Positions 1-6,507 are shown, counted from the stretch's first letter. The stretch: 8,089 nucleotides of DNA from JAVBLV01 sp031553195 (GCA_031553195.1 JAVBLV010000048.1:1-8089); one strand, 5' to 3'. The notes: generated from the sequence alone by a model not told the origin. Numbers and translations: made by a program.

Positions 1-28
1 TCCATCAATTATTACTACATTTGCTTTG

Positions 29-91
29 ACCATTGAGTTTTTGTTTTTTAGTCGATACAAAGAAAGGATTTTTTATCCTTAACTCAATGGT
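29..91. repeat. 11-bp inverted repeat enclosing a small hairpin
   Basis: ACCATTGAGTT (29-39) is perfectly repeated in inverse as AACTCAATGGT (81-91). Just inside the right arm, AAGGAT and ATCCTT form a second small stem with a TTTT loop (64-79), which would stack on the outer stem. The left arm contains a reverse-strand ATG (31-33) that opens a reading frame running off the left edge (MVKANVVIIDG). If that frame were a gene, the structure would cover its start. Eleven residues are too few to identify a protein, so I do not call a gene. The structure could equally be a remnant of mobile-element ends. Function unknown. Confidence 0.5.
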
Positions 92-132
92 TTTTATTTT
101 TGTATCCCTTAACTTAACGACATTGCCCTAAA

Positions 133-146
133 TCCCCTAAAGGGGA
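133..146. repeat. short GC-rich palindrome
   Basis: TCCCCT (133-138) pairs with AGGGGA (141-146) around a 2-base centre, followed by a run of six G (151-156). From memory, very similar CCCCTAAAGGGG motifs recur between genes in many Bacteroidota genomes, so this is probably a dispersed intergenic repeat. I could not check its copy number. It stands out against the AT-rich surroundings. Confidence 0.45.
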
Positions 147-211
147 CTTCGGGGGGTAATAAAACCTGTTTTTTCAAAGGTTAGGGGCTATCATTTATTA
201 TTATTTATGTT

Positions 212-219
212 TACCTTTG
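212..219 (+). promoter_or_regulatory. possible -7 element before the transposase remnant
   Basis: TACCTTTG matches the Bacteroidota -7 consensus TAnnTTTG exactly and lies about 17 bases before the first recognisable transposase codons. I see no good TTTG at the expected -33 distance, so the call rests on one element and on position. It may be the relic of the promoter of the decayed transposase gene. Confidence 0.3.
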
Positions 220-235
220 CGTTCATTGATCCTAG

Positions 236-563
236 AAAGCTGCCCAAGAAGGCCTCTCACAGCGTGCGCTGGCAGAAAAGCTGGGAAGCAGTACCAAAAG
301 TATCCTTTCGTGGCAGCGGCTTTATAAACAGGGAGGGATAGAAGCCATTTGTACACATGGCCGCAGGTTTCAAGTCCTTAGTCTTCACTATTCAGGAGCA
401 TGATGCAATTAGACGAAAACTGCCCGACCCAGCCAATGGATTATAAGGTTATTATGTGGAACTGAAACAATGGATAGAGGCCGAATTAGGCAAGACTATT
501 AAATATAATACATTACTCAAATATAGGGATCAGTGTAAAAAAACAGGTGGAGATAATTTTTAA
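236..563 (+). pseudogene. decayed helix-turn-helix (IS630-type) transposase, N-terminal part
   Basis: No start codon survives. From 236 the frame reads KAAQEGLSQRALAEKLG, then ILSWQRLYKQGGIEAICTHGR, a classic helix-turn-helix of IS630-type transposases (a reiterated 'SQRALAEKLG..T..I..W...Y..GG' pattern). This frame ends at a TGA (401-403). The protein resumes one frame over (from 390) as IQEHDAIRRKLPDPANGL, meets an in-frame TAA (444-446), then continues as VELKQWIEAELGKTIKYNTLLKY, the second winged-helix DNA-binding part, and stops at 561-563. The remnant therefore carries a lost start, a +1 frameshift, an internal stop and no DDE catalytic domain. Family assignment is from sequence pattern only, and the exact insertion-sequence group is uncertain. 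The gene cannot make a working transposase. Confidence 0.7.
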
Positions 564-607
564 TGTTTCTATCATAATGGTAAGAATATAATAGACTGCA
601 TGTGACC

Positions 608-647
608 TTTCTTTTGCCTTGACGCAAAAGAAACAAAAAGTCAAGGC
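608..647 (+). repeat. two mutually exclusive hairpins
   Basis: TTTCTTTTGC (608-617) pairs perfectly with GCAAAAGAAA (624-633) around a 6-base loop, CTTGAC. The overlapping GCCTTGAC (616-623) pairs perfectly with GTCAAGGC (640-647). The two stems share bases and cannot coexist. A further GTCAAGG at 703-709 could compete for the same partner. From memory, similar 'GCCTTGA...caaaagaa...TCAAGGC' elements are dispersed between Bacteroidota genes, so a repeat family is the likeliest explanation. An attenuator-like switch is possible, but no gene follows closely on the forward strand. Confidence 0.5.
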
Positions 648-746
648 TGACGACAGATATGCTAAAAAATCATTTGTTACGGCTAAACAAAATAACTTGC
701 CCGTCAAGGTTGTTATTCCAACCCCCAAATAATAGCCGCTGTCACC

Positions 747-908
747 CTATTTTTCGAAAGGAGGATTCGAACCGAATTTTGTTTTAACGCCTCCACTAAT
801 GATTTTTCTTAACGCTATCCGTCGTACGCCCTTATTCCTCTCCTTATCCTCTTTCGATCTTTGATATTTTTTACTTAAATATTTTGGCGCTCCACCGGGA
901 TTATTCAT
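747..908 (-). CDS. doubtful small basic protein, 53 residues
   Basis: I do not recognise this ORF. It starts MNNPGGAPKYLSKKYQ and ends FGSNPPFEK; it is rich in Lys and Arg with a few acidic residues and has no membrane segment or cysteine. Its ATG overlaps the TGA stop of a preceding 8-residue ORF (MAQYKMDQ, 931-905) in an ATGA arrangement, as in translational coupling. A GGT-containing purine stretch sits a few bases before that upstream ATG. It lies beyond the tRNA terminator, so it would need its own promoter, and I see no TAnnTTTG element in the short gap. The coding strand is purine-rich, which makes Lys/Glu/Arg-rich ORFs of this length likely by chance. More probably spurious than real. 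Confidence 0.2.
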   Translation of the reverse strand: MNNPGGAPKYLSKKYQRSKEDKERNKGVRRIALRKIISGGVKTKFGSNPPFEK

Positions 909-960
909 TGATCCATTTTATACTGAGCCATTTTTACCTTTTTTAGGTATTTTCCTAAAA

Positions 961-998
961 ACAAAAATTCGTAAAATCAAGGTTTTACGAATTTTTGT
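961..998 (-). terminator. terminator after tRNA-Leu
   Basis: ACAAAAATTCGTAAAA (961-976) and its perfect reverse complement (983-998) form a 16-bp stem around a 6-base loop. Read on the reverse strand, the stem ends in a T-rich tract (TTTTTGTTTTTAGG). It lies about 20 bases beyond the 3' end of the tRNA, which fits rho-independent termination of the tRNA transcript. The forward side also has T-rich sequence (TCTCTTTTTG), so it could act in both directions. Confidence 0.8.
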
Positions 999-1019
999 CT
1001 CTTTTTGATAAATTAAAAG

Positions 1020-1101
1020 TGCGGATGAAGGGACTCGAACCCCCACGTCTCACGACACCAGATCCTAAGTCTGGCGCGGCTACCAATTACGCCACATCCG
1101 C
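1020..1101 (-). tRNA. tRNA-Leu, anticodon UAG
   Basis: On the reverse strand the acceptor stem is GCGGATG (1101-1095) paired with CATCCGC (1027-1021), with discriminator A at 1020. The D-loop carries the invariant GG. The anticodon stem CCAGA/TCTGG encloses loop CTTAGGA, giving anticodon UAG, which reads CUA and other CUN leucine codons. A long variable arm with a GTC/GAC stem marks a class II tRNA, as expected for leucine. The T-loop is TTCGAGT. The CCA end is not encoded (CTT follows), so it must be added enzymatically. The gene has its own promoter just after lpxA and its own terminator. Confidence 0.95.
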
Positions 1102-1112
1102 GAAAATTTTTG

Positions 1113-1143
1113 CAAAGATATAAAAACAATCTTAGTTTTACAA
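1113..1143 (-). promoter_or_regulatory. promoter of tRNA-Leu
   Basis: On the reverse strand TTG (1143-1141) and TATCTTTG (1120-1113) are separated by 20 bases, a close fit to the Bacteroidota sigma-ABfr pattern TTTG-N19/21-TAnnTTTG. Transcription would start around 1106, about five bases before the mature tRNA 5' end. The -33 part lies a few bases beyond the lpxA stop codon, so the tRNA is transcribed separately from the lpx genes. Confidence 0.75.
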
Positions 1144-1147
1144 GTTT

Positions 1148-1963
1148 TTATATTCCTTCTTGCTGCGAATTGGGTTCCGAATGAACGAAGGAATATCCTT
1201 TCATAATACCTCTCTCGGAATTTTCGAAGAAAGAAATAATATTCCTCTTTTCTTCCGAATCAGGAAATGAATTCTTTATGGATTGAATAGCATGGGAGTA
1301 ATTTTTCGATTCCAAAAAGATAATTCTATAAATCTCCTTGATTTCATCAATTTTTTCTTGAGAAAAACCTCTTCTATGAAGTCCCAAAATATTTAATCCG
1401 GCATAAGATATAGGATAACGCGCAGCTTTCACATAAGGAGGAATGTCTTTATCAACCAATGAACCGCCGGCAAGTATAGCATGCGCTCCAATTTTACAAA
1501 ATTGATGAATTGCAGAAGATGCGCTTAAAATAGCCCAATCTCCCACTTCTACATGTCCTGCTAGCGTGGCATTATTTGCAAGTATTGCATGATTCCCAAT
1601 GATACAATCATGGGCGACGTGGGCATATGCCATAATCAAGCAATTATTACCGATGTTGGTTTCCCCATGGGCATTTGTTCCTCTGTTAATAGTCACGCAT
1701 TCTCGTATGGTAGTATTGTCGCCGATAACAACAAAAGTCTTTTCGCCTTCAAATTTTAAATCCTGAGGAATGGCTGCTATGACGGCTCCCGGAAAAACTT
1801 TGCAATTTTTGCCAATGCGAGCGCCTGAAAAAATAGTTACATTGGGGCCTATCCACGTATTATCGCCTATCTCAACGTCGTCTTCAATAGTAGAAAAATT
1901 ATCGATTTTAACATTTCCCCCGATTTTTGCCAAAGGGCTAACACTTTTAAGGTTCTGATACAT
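1148..1963 (-). CDS. lpxA: acyl-ACP--UDP-N-acetylglucosamine O-acyltransferase
   Basis: LpxA catalyses the first step of lipid A synthesis in the cytoplasm: transfer of an (R)-3-hydroxyacyl chain from ACP to the 3-OH of UDP-GlcNAc. Residues about 5-190 are hexapeptide repeats of the left-handed beta-helix (IGDNTWIG, VFPGAVI, ILAGGSLV). IPQDLKF at 65-71, the TIRECVTINRGT block and AHVAHDC are family signatures; His118 in the last is the expected catalytic base. The part from about 195 is the helical C-terminal domain (PISYAGLNILGLHRRGF). At 271 residues it is slightly longer than the usual 255-262 because of a polar tail ending SEPNSQQEGI. It begins 16 bases after the lpxC/fabZ stop and is surely co-transcribed with it. 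I see no terminator behind it before the tRNA promoter. Confidence 0.96.
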   Translation of the reverse strand: MYQNLKSVSPLAKIGGNVKIDNFSTIEDDVEIGDNTWIGPNVTIFSGARIGKNCKVFPGAVIAAIPQDLKFEGEKTFVVIGDNTTIRECVTINRGTNAHGETNIGNNCLIMAYAHVAHDCIIGNHAILANNATLAGHVEVGDWAILSASSAIHQFCKIGAHAILAGGSLVDKDIPPYVKAARYPISYAGLNILGLHRRGFSQEKIDEIKEIYRIIFLESKNYSHAIQSIKNSFPDSEEKRNIISFFENSERGIMKGYSFVHSEPNSQQEGI

Positions 1964-1979
1964 TATAGATGTATTTGAT

Positions 1980-3374
1980 TTAAAGTTCTTTATTTTTCAC
2001 TATTTGCGCCATTAAGTCAGCTTCTACGGCTATTTTTGTTCCCACAAATACCGTACCATGCATTTGCACCAATCCTCGACGAATAGGGTTTGATAACTGC
2101 ATCTTAAGAATAAGAGTATCTCCGGGTACGATTTTATTTCTGAATTTTACATTGTCGAATTTTACAAAATAAGTAGAATATTTTTCAGGGTCGGGGACAG
2201 AGCGAAGCGCCAGAATTCCGCCGGTTTGTCCCATTGCTTCAACAACTAAAACTCCAGGCATGACGGGTTCTTCCGGGAAATGTCCTTCAAAAAAAGGCTC
2301 ATTCATGGTTACATTTTTAATTCCAACAACATGCTCGTCTCCTACTTCTATGATTTTATCAATCAATAAAAACGGATGCCTGTGAGGCAATAACGTTTTA
2401 ATCGTATTAATATCATAAACTGGAGGCAAGTCCGGATTATAAACCGGAACCTTGTTTTTCTCTTCCATGATTTGTTTTTTTATAAGTTTTGCAAATGCTA
2501 CATTTGATTTATGCCCAGGTCTTTTAGTGATGAAATGCCCTTTCAAAGGTATTCCTACAAGAGCCAAGTCGCCAATAAAATCAAGTAACTTATGTCTGGC
2601 TGGTTCATTATCGAAATGTATTTGGATATTATTAAGAAGACCTTCTTCTACTTTTAAATCTGCAGTATTTTTATTGAATAAACGCGCCAGACGCTCCGTT
2701 TCGTCAGGCTTTAACAAGCGATCTACAAATACCAGCGCGTTATCAAGATCGCCTCCTTTTATCAAATTATTTTTTAGCAAAATTTCAATTTCATGCAAAA
2801 ATACAAAAGTCCGGCAAGGTGCAATCTCTGTAGCAAAGTCATTCAAATTACGAATAGTGGCAAACTGTTTTCCCAATACTTTTGTTTTATAATCGATCAA
2901 CAAAGTTACTTGAAAATCATCAGCAGGAAAAGCCATCATTTCAATGTCAGCTTCTTTATCGACATACACAATAGGTTCTCTAATTGTATATGATTTGGAA
3001 ACGACTTCCAAATCCTTAATTCCAACTTTTTTGATAGCGTCTACCCATGGTCTGGCGCTTCCGTCAAGTATCGGTATTTCCTGACCATCCAGTTCGATAA
3101 TGGCATTATCAATGCCCAAGCCCCTCAAAGAAGCAAGCAAATGCTCAACAGTCCAAATTTTAACGCCGTCTACCTCTAAGATTGTCCCTCTTGAAGTGTC
3201 CGAAACATTATCTACGTCGGCTCTAATAATAGGAGCATCTACTATGTCGACACGTTTAAAGTAAATGCCCGTATCGGCGGACGCCGGAAATATAGTTACC
3301 GTAACAAACATTCCGGTATGCAATCCACACCCGGAAATTGTAACGCTGCTTCTTAAGGTCTTTTGAATCTCCAT
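1980..3374 (-). CDS. lpxC/fabZ: bifunctional LpxC deacetylase / FabZ dehydratase
   Basis: This 464-residue fusion is characteristic of Bacteroidota. Residues 1 to about 305 are LpxC, the zinc-dependent UDP-3-O-acyl-GlcNAc deacetylase that commits to lipid A. Zinc ligands are His78 (TVEHLLASL), His261 and Asp265 (ARHKLLDFIGD); Glu77 and His288 (RPGHKSN) match the catalytic acid/base positions. Residues about 318-464 are FabZ, the (3R)-hydroxyacyl-ACP dehydratase with a hot-dog fold: LLPHRHPFLLID, then His365 in EGHFPEEPVMPG and Glu379 in VVEAMGQ form its active site. All key residues are present, so both activities should be intact. The usual upstream partner lpxD is not here; upstream lies a 184-base divergent gap shared with rpmG. 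The ATG is the first in frame and directly follows a promoter-like element. Confidence 0.96.
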   Translation of the reverse strand: MEIQKTLRSSVTISGCGLHTGMFVTVTIFPASADTGIYFKRVDIVDAPIIRADVDNVSDTSRGTILEVDGVKIWTVEHLLASLRGLGIDNAIIELDGQEIPILDGSARPWVDAIKKVGIKDLEVVSKSYTIREPIVYVDKEADIEMMAFPADDFQVTLLIDYKTKVLGKQFATIRNLNDFATEIAPCRTFVFLHEIEILLKNNLIKGGDLDNALVFVDRLLKPDETERLARLFNKNTADLKVEEGLLNNIQIHFDNEPARHKLLDFIGDLALVGIPLKGHFITKRPGHKSNVAFAKLIKKQIMEEKNKVPVYNPDLPPVYDINTIKTLLPHRHPFLLIDKIIEVGDEHVVGIKNVTMNEPFFEGHFPEEPVMPGVLVVEAMGQTGGILALRSVPDPEKYSTYFVKFDNVKFRNKIVPGDTLILKMQLSNPIRRGLVQMHGTVFVGTKIAVEADLMAQIVKNKEL

Positions 3375-3384
3375 AATTAACTTG

Positions 3385-3392
3385 CAAAAATA
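3385..3392 (-). promoter_or_regulatory. likely -7 element of the lpxC/fabZ-lpxA operon
   Basis: Read on the reverse strand, TATTTTTG matches TAnnTTTG and ends ten bases before the lpxC ATG, implying a very short leader of about five bases. No clear TTTG is seen at the -33 distance. A second near match, TATCTTTA (about 3427-3420), could give a longer leader. The presence of a promoter here shows that lpxC can be transcribed independently of any upstream lpxD. Confidence 0.45.
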
Positions 3393-3503
3393 GTAAATTT
3401 AGATATTCCTTTTCATTATTAAAGATAAAAATAAACCAGAAAAATACATTTTACTCTCGATACCAGACAATTAGAAATGTGTAGCAAATAAATAAAAAAG
3501 AGA

Positions 3504-3535
3504 TTAGGTAGTTATACATAAAAGTTGTATCTTTG
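3504..3535 (+). promoter_or_regulatory. promoter of rpmG
   Basis: TATCTTTG (3528-3535) matches the Bacteroidota -7 consensus exactly, and TTAG (3504-3507), one mismatch from TTTG, lies 20 bases upstream. Transcription would begin near 3542, about 17 bases before the rpmG ATG. The promoter sits where rpmB would normally precede rpmG, so rpmG is the first gene of the operon in this genome. Confidence 0.7.
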
Positions 3536-3558
3536 CAAACCTCAAAAATAACGTAAAA

Positions 3559-3747
3559 ATGGCAAAAAAGACAAAAGAAGCACGGGTACAAGTAATATTG
3601 GAGTGCACAGAACACAAGGCCAGCGGCATGCCTGGGACATCCCGTTATGTAACGACAAAAAACAAAAAGAATACTCCTGAACGTATGGAGTTGAAAAAAT
3701 ACAATCCGATTTTAAAGAAAGTTACTGTTCATAAAGAAATCAAATAA
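3559..3747 (+). CDS. rpmG: 50S ribosomal protein bL33
   Basis: A 62-residue basic protein with the bL33 pattern: VQVILECTEHKASG, SRYVTTKNKKNTPERMELKKYNP and a C-terminal VTVHKE. bL33 binds 23S rRNA near the E site of the large subunit. Only one cysteine (Cys16) is present and the later CxxC pair is replaced by KYNPILKK, so this is the zinc-free (C-minus) form. Length is normal for Bacteroidales. It is followed after 11 bases by the DUF4295 gene. The usual upstream neighbour rpmB (bL28) is missing from this position. Confidence 0.95.
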   Translation: MAKKTKEARVQVILECTEHKASGMPGTSRYVTTKNKKNTPERMELKKYNPILKKVTVHKEIK

Positions 3748-3758
3748 AGCTAAAAGTT

Positions 3759-3914
3759 ATGGCAAAGAAAGTAGTTGCAACCTTAAAAACCTCAAGCGGG
3801 AAAAATTTTGCAAAAGTAATCAGAATGGAACGGTCGCCTAAAACAGGGGCTTATGTTTTCAAAGAAGCGATGGTTTTGTCAGAACAAGTAAAAGATTTTT
3901 TGGCAAAAAAATAA
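3759..3914 (+). CDS. DUF4295 family small basic protein, 51 residues
   Basis: The sequence opens MAKKVVATLKTSSGKNF and continues VIRMERSPKTGAYVFKEAM, ending KDFLAKK. It is very basic with one small hydrophobic C-terminal part and no membrane segment. I recognise the family from its constant place after rpmG in Bacteroidales, where it is annotated as DUF4295. No biochemical role is known to me. The tight spacing to rpmG, the ribosomal-protein-like composition and the shared terminator suggest a ribosome-associated protein, which is inference. The first ATG after the rpmG stop is the only sensible start. Confidence 0.9.
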   Translation: MAKKVVATLKTSSGKNFAKVIRMERSPKTGAYVFKEAMVLSEQVKDFLAKK

Positions 3915-3935
3915 ATTTTGTAAAATAGCATTACG

Positions 3936-3967
3936 AAAGTCCCGGAAATGAACGGGACTTTTTTGTT
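3936..3967 (+). terminator. terminator of the rpmG operon
   Basis: AAAGTCCCG (3936-3944) pairs with CGGGACTTT (3953-3961) around the 8-base loop GAAATGAA and is followed by a T-rich tract (TTTGTTT). It begins 22 bases after the DUF4295 stop. It separates the ribosomal protein operon from ftsY, so ftsY needs its own promoter. Confidence 0.9.
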
Positions 3968-3991
3968 TATAAATATCCCAAATTATGTTGC

Positions 3992-4047
3992 AGTTTGCTA
4001 TTTACAAACTATAGAAAGGAATTTGAATTTTTAAATTCATTCTTTCT
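3992..4047. repeat. two adjacent inverted repeats before ftsY
   Basis: AGTTTG (3992-3997) pairs with CAAACT (4005-4010). Immediately after, AGAAAG...GAATTT (4013-4030) pairs with AAATTC...CTTTCT (4033-4047), an imperfect 15-bp stem with a G bulge and a TT bulge. Both are AT-rich and lie between the rpmG-operon terminator and the likely ftsY promoter. They may be protein-binding sites or merely old repeat sequence. No function can be assigned. Confidence 0.4.
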
Positions 4048-4095
4048 CCTCCGAAATGGCTTCTAATTACAGGGTTAAAAATGCAGAAAAAAACG

Positions 4096-4103
4096 TATCT
4101 TCG
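4096..4103 (+). promoter_or_regulatory. possible -7 element of ftsY
   Basis: TATCTTCG differs from TAnnTTTG at one base and lies 38 bases before the ftsY ATG. A promoter must exist in this gap because a strong terminator closes the upstream operon. No clear -33 element is visible, so the exact site is tentative. Confidence 0.35.
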
Positions 4104-4141
4104 CTTCTCTATTACAGTTTAATATTTATAATAGAATTCTT

Positions 4142-5092
4142 ATGGGTATTTTTTCATTCTTTTCTAAGGAAAAAAAACAAACGCTCGACCAAGGTTTAGC
4201 AAAAACCAAAGAAAGCGTTTTTGATAAGCTATCCAAATCCATTATTGGAAAATCCAAAGTTGATGATGAAGTTTTGGATAACTTGGAGGAAGTTTTGGTT
4301 ACTTCTGATGTGGGCGTGGAAACTACTCTGAAAATAATAAAACGATTGGAAGCGAGAGTCGCTAGAGACAAATACATCGGAACCGAAGAATTGAATCGGA
4401 TTTTAAAAGAAGAAATAGCGTCGCTGCTCCAAGAAACAGGATCGGAAGATTATGCCAGTTTTGACTTTGTTTCCAAGCATAAACCTTATGTAATTATGGT
4501 TGTCGGCGTTAACGGAGTTGGGAAAACGACTACCATTGGAAAATTAGCGTATCAATTTAAACAAGCAGGAAAATCGGTCGTTTTAGGAGCTGCCGATACT
4601 TTTAGAGCCGCCGCCGTAGATCAATTGACAATTTGGTCGGAGAGAGCGGGCGTTCCTATCGTTTCGCAAGGGATGAATGCTGATCCCGCTTCCGTTGCCT
4701 TTGATACTTTAAAATCTGCCTTAGCCAGAAACGCAGATGTTGTTATTATTGATACCGCCGGTAGATTGCATAATAAAATAGGACTGATGAATGAACTTTC
4801 AAAAATACGTAACGTTATGAAGAAAGTCATTTCCGATGCTCCTCATGAAATTTTGTTAGTATTGGATGCTTCTACTGGCCAGAACGCTTTTGAGCAGGCG
4901 AGGCAGTTTATTGCGGCGACAGATGTAAATTCCCTAGCCTTGACAAAGTTGGACGGAACGGCCAAAGGAGGCGTCGTAATAGGCGTTTCCGACCAATTTA
5001 AGATCCCAGTGCGTTATATAGGGTTGGGAGAAAAAATGACGGATCTCCAGCTCTTCGATCGAAAAGCGTTTGTTGAAAGTTTGTTCGAATAA
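4142..5092 (+). CDS. ftsY: signal recognition particle receptor FtsY
   Basis: FtsY is the membrane-associated SRP-type GTPase that receives ribosome-nascent chain complexes from Ffh and delivers them to SecYEG. Residues 1 to about 100 form the helical N domain (short start MGIFSFFSKEKKQ, then DEVLDNLEEVLVTSDVG). The G domain follows: P-loop GVNGVGKTT (122-130), DTFRAAA (152-158) of the insertion box, DTAGR (204-208), TKLDGTAKGG (268-277) and GLGE (294-297). All GTPase motifs are intact. At 316 residues it lacks the long acidic A domain of the E. coli protein, as is usual in Bacteroidota; the hydrophobic-basic N-terminus may provide membrane contact. rimO follows after 32 bases and is probably co-transcribed. 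Confidence 0.96.
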   Translation: MGIFSFFSKEKKQTLDQGLAKTKESVFDKLSKSIIGKSKVDDEVLDNLEEVLVTSDVGVETTLKIIKRLEARVARDKYIGTEELNRILKEEIASLLQETGSEDYASFDFVSKHKPYVIMVVGVNGVGKTTTIGKLAYQFKQAGKSVVLGAADTFRAAAVDQLTIWSERAGVPIVSQGMNADPASVAFDTLKSALARNADVVIIDTAGRLHNKIGLMNELSKIRNVMKKVISDAPHEILLVLDASTGQNAFEQARQFIAATDVNSLALTKLDGTAKGGVVIGVSDQFKIPVRYIGLGEKMTDLQLFDRKAFVESLFE

Positions 5093-5097
5093 AACCG

Positions 5098-5106
5098 CCC
5101 CCCCCC
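5098..5106. repeat. run of nine C between ftsY and rimO
   Basis: Nine consecutive C bases sit six bases after the ftsY stop and 18 bases before the rimO ATG, in a genome that is otherwise AT-rich. Such tracts can change length by slippage. Here it lies in the leader of rimO within the operon, so a length change could affect only spacing or leader structure, not the frame. It may also be a sequencing-sensitive homopolymer. Confidence 0.7.
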
Positions 5107-5124
5107 TCTTAATATGCGCTATTC

Positions 5125-6429
5125 ATGAAAAAGAAACGGATTAATATCGTAACGTTGGGGTGTTCTAAAAATATAGTAGATTCCGAGTATTTATCAGGAC
5201 ATCTATTAAATGCCAATTATACGCTTAGTTTTGATTCCCCTTTGGATAATGCCGAAATTATTATTATCAACACTTGCGGTTTTATTGGCGACGCCAAAGA
5301 AGAATCTATCGATACGATTCTTCGTTTTGCCGAAGCAAAAAAAAAGGGTGAAATTGAAAAATTAATTGTTTGCGGTTGTCTTTCGCAACGTTATAAAGAA
5401 GAATTACAGAACGAGATTCCCGATGTAGACGCTTTTTTCGGCGTACATGAATGGCTGGATATCATTAAGTATTTGGATTCAAACGCTTCGTCGCTTACAT
5501 ACAAAAAACGAAAAATAAGCACCCCTTCTCATTATGCTTATTTGAAAATTGCCGAAGGCTGTAATCGTTCCTGTTCTTATTGCGCTATTCCTCTAATTAG
5601 GGGCGAACACATTTCAAAGCCGCTAGAAGAACTACTGGCCGAGGCCGGACAATTAGCGGATAATGGAGTTAAAGAACTTTTACTTATTGCGCAAGATACT
5701 ACCTTTTACGGATTGGATATTTATGGAAAACGTCGTTTGGGAGACTTGCTGAAAGGTTTAACGACTATAAAAAAATTGGAATGGATTCGATTACATTATA
5801 CATTCCCAACAAATTTTCCGGTAGACCTCATAGAAGTAATCCGCGATTATCCGACTATTTGTAAATATATCGATATTCCGTTTCAACATATAAGCACAAA
5901 CGTCCTGAAATCAATGAAACGGGGGATAGACAAACAACAAACGTATGAGTTAATTCAAAAGTTCAGAGAAGAGATTCCCGCTATTGCATTGCGTTCTACT
6001 TTAATAGTTGGCTATCCGAACGAAACTGAAAAGGAATTCGAAGAGTTGAAAGAATTTGTAAGGCAAGTTCGCTTTGATCGTTTGGGCGTATTTCAATACT
6101 CTCCTGAAGAAGGCACGCCCGCTTTTACGCTTGGAGATCCTGTTCCGGATGAAACTAAACAATTCCGGGCCGATGAATTGATGAACATTCAACAACAAAT
6201 TTCATGGGAAATTAATCAAGCCAAAATAGGAAAAACATTTAAAACTATCATTGATAGGAAAGAAAATGAATTTTGGATCGGACGCACGGAATTCGATTCT
6301 CCCGAAATCGACAACGAAGTATTGATTCCCTCACACCAGAATGATTTAAAGATCGGATCTTTTTATCATACAGAAATACAACAGGCCGAAGAATATGATT
6401 TATATGGAGTAATCAATAATTTATTGTAA
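5125..6429 (+). CDS. rimO: ribosomal protein uS12 methylthiotransferase RimO
   Basis: RimO is a radical SAM enzyme with two [4Fe-4S] clusters that methylthiolates an aspartate of ribosomal protein uS12. The N-terminal UPF0004 domain (about 1-110) supplies cluster ligands Cys13 (TLGCSKN), Cys51 (NTCGF) and Cys85 (VCGCLSQRY). The radical SAM domain (about 135-360) carries the CxxxCxxC motif CNRSCSYC with Cys146, Cys150 and Cys153. The segment after about residue 370 fits the TRAM RNA/protein-binding domain. The KNIVDSE after the first cysteine, GVHEW and IPLIRGEHISKP favour RimO over MiaB. Length (434) is normal and no motif is missing. It is the last gene of the ftsY unit. The start is the first ATG in frame and lies just after the poly-C tract. 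Confidence 0.95.
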   Translation: MKKKRINIVTLGCSKNIVDSEYLSGHLLNANYTLSFDSPLDNAEIIIINTCGFIGDAKEESIDTILRFAEAKKKGEIEKLIVCGCLSQRYKEELQNEIPDVDAFFGVHEWLDIIKYLDSNASSLTYKKRKISTPSHYAYLKIAEGCNRSCSYCAIPLIRGEHISKPLEELLAEAGQLADNGVKELLLIAQDTTFYGLDIYGKRRLGDLLKGLTTIKKLEWIRLHYTFPTNFPVDLIEVIRDYPTICKYIDIPFQHISTNVLKSMKRGIDKQQTYELIQKFREEIPAIALRSTLIVGYPNETEKEFEELKEFVRQVRFDRLGVFQYSPEEGTPAFTLGDPVPDETKQFRADELMNIQQQISWEINQAKIGKTFKTIIDRKENEFWIGRTEFDSPEIDNEVLIPSHQNDLKIGSFYHTEIQQAEEYDLYGVINNLL

Positions 6430-6507
6430 ATAAATCATTTAAAACAATCCCTCCCTGAGCCCCTGTAGTTTTTCTCCTAGAAATAAGTCCGGATACTAAA
6501 CTTTTTT

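Larger units (their letters stand above)
564..960. other. gene-poor stretch, no confident gene
   Basis: About 400 bases between the transposase remnant and the tRNA terminator. It holds the alternative hairpins at 608-647, a doubtful small reverse-strand ORF (747-908), and otherwise AT-rich sequence without recognisable protein or RNA signatures. GGATTCGAACC at 762-772 looks like a tRNA T-arm read in reverse, but the flanking bases do not pair into a cloverleaf. Confidence 0.6.

Noticed and set aside
1..33. Reverse-strand start of a gene reading MVKANVVIIDG
   Set aside because: Eleven codons are not enough to support a gene or family, and no promoter is evident upstream.
513..728. Reverse-strand ORF of 71 residues with hydrophobic stretches
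   Set aside because: It overlaps the transposase remnant and the hairpin repeat and has no family pattern; it is best seen as chance.
756..780. T-arm-like GGATTCGAACC, suggesting a reverse-strand tRNA
   Set aside because: The bases flanking the loop do not form a 5-bp T stem and no acceptor or anticodon stem can be built upstream.
2452..2892. Forward ORF of 146 residues inside lpxC/fabZ
   Set aside because: It is antisense to a clearly conserved coding region and has no recognisable domain.
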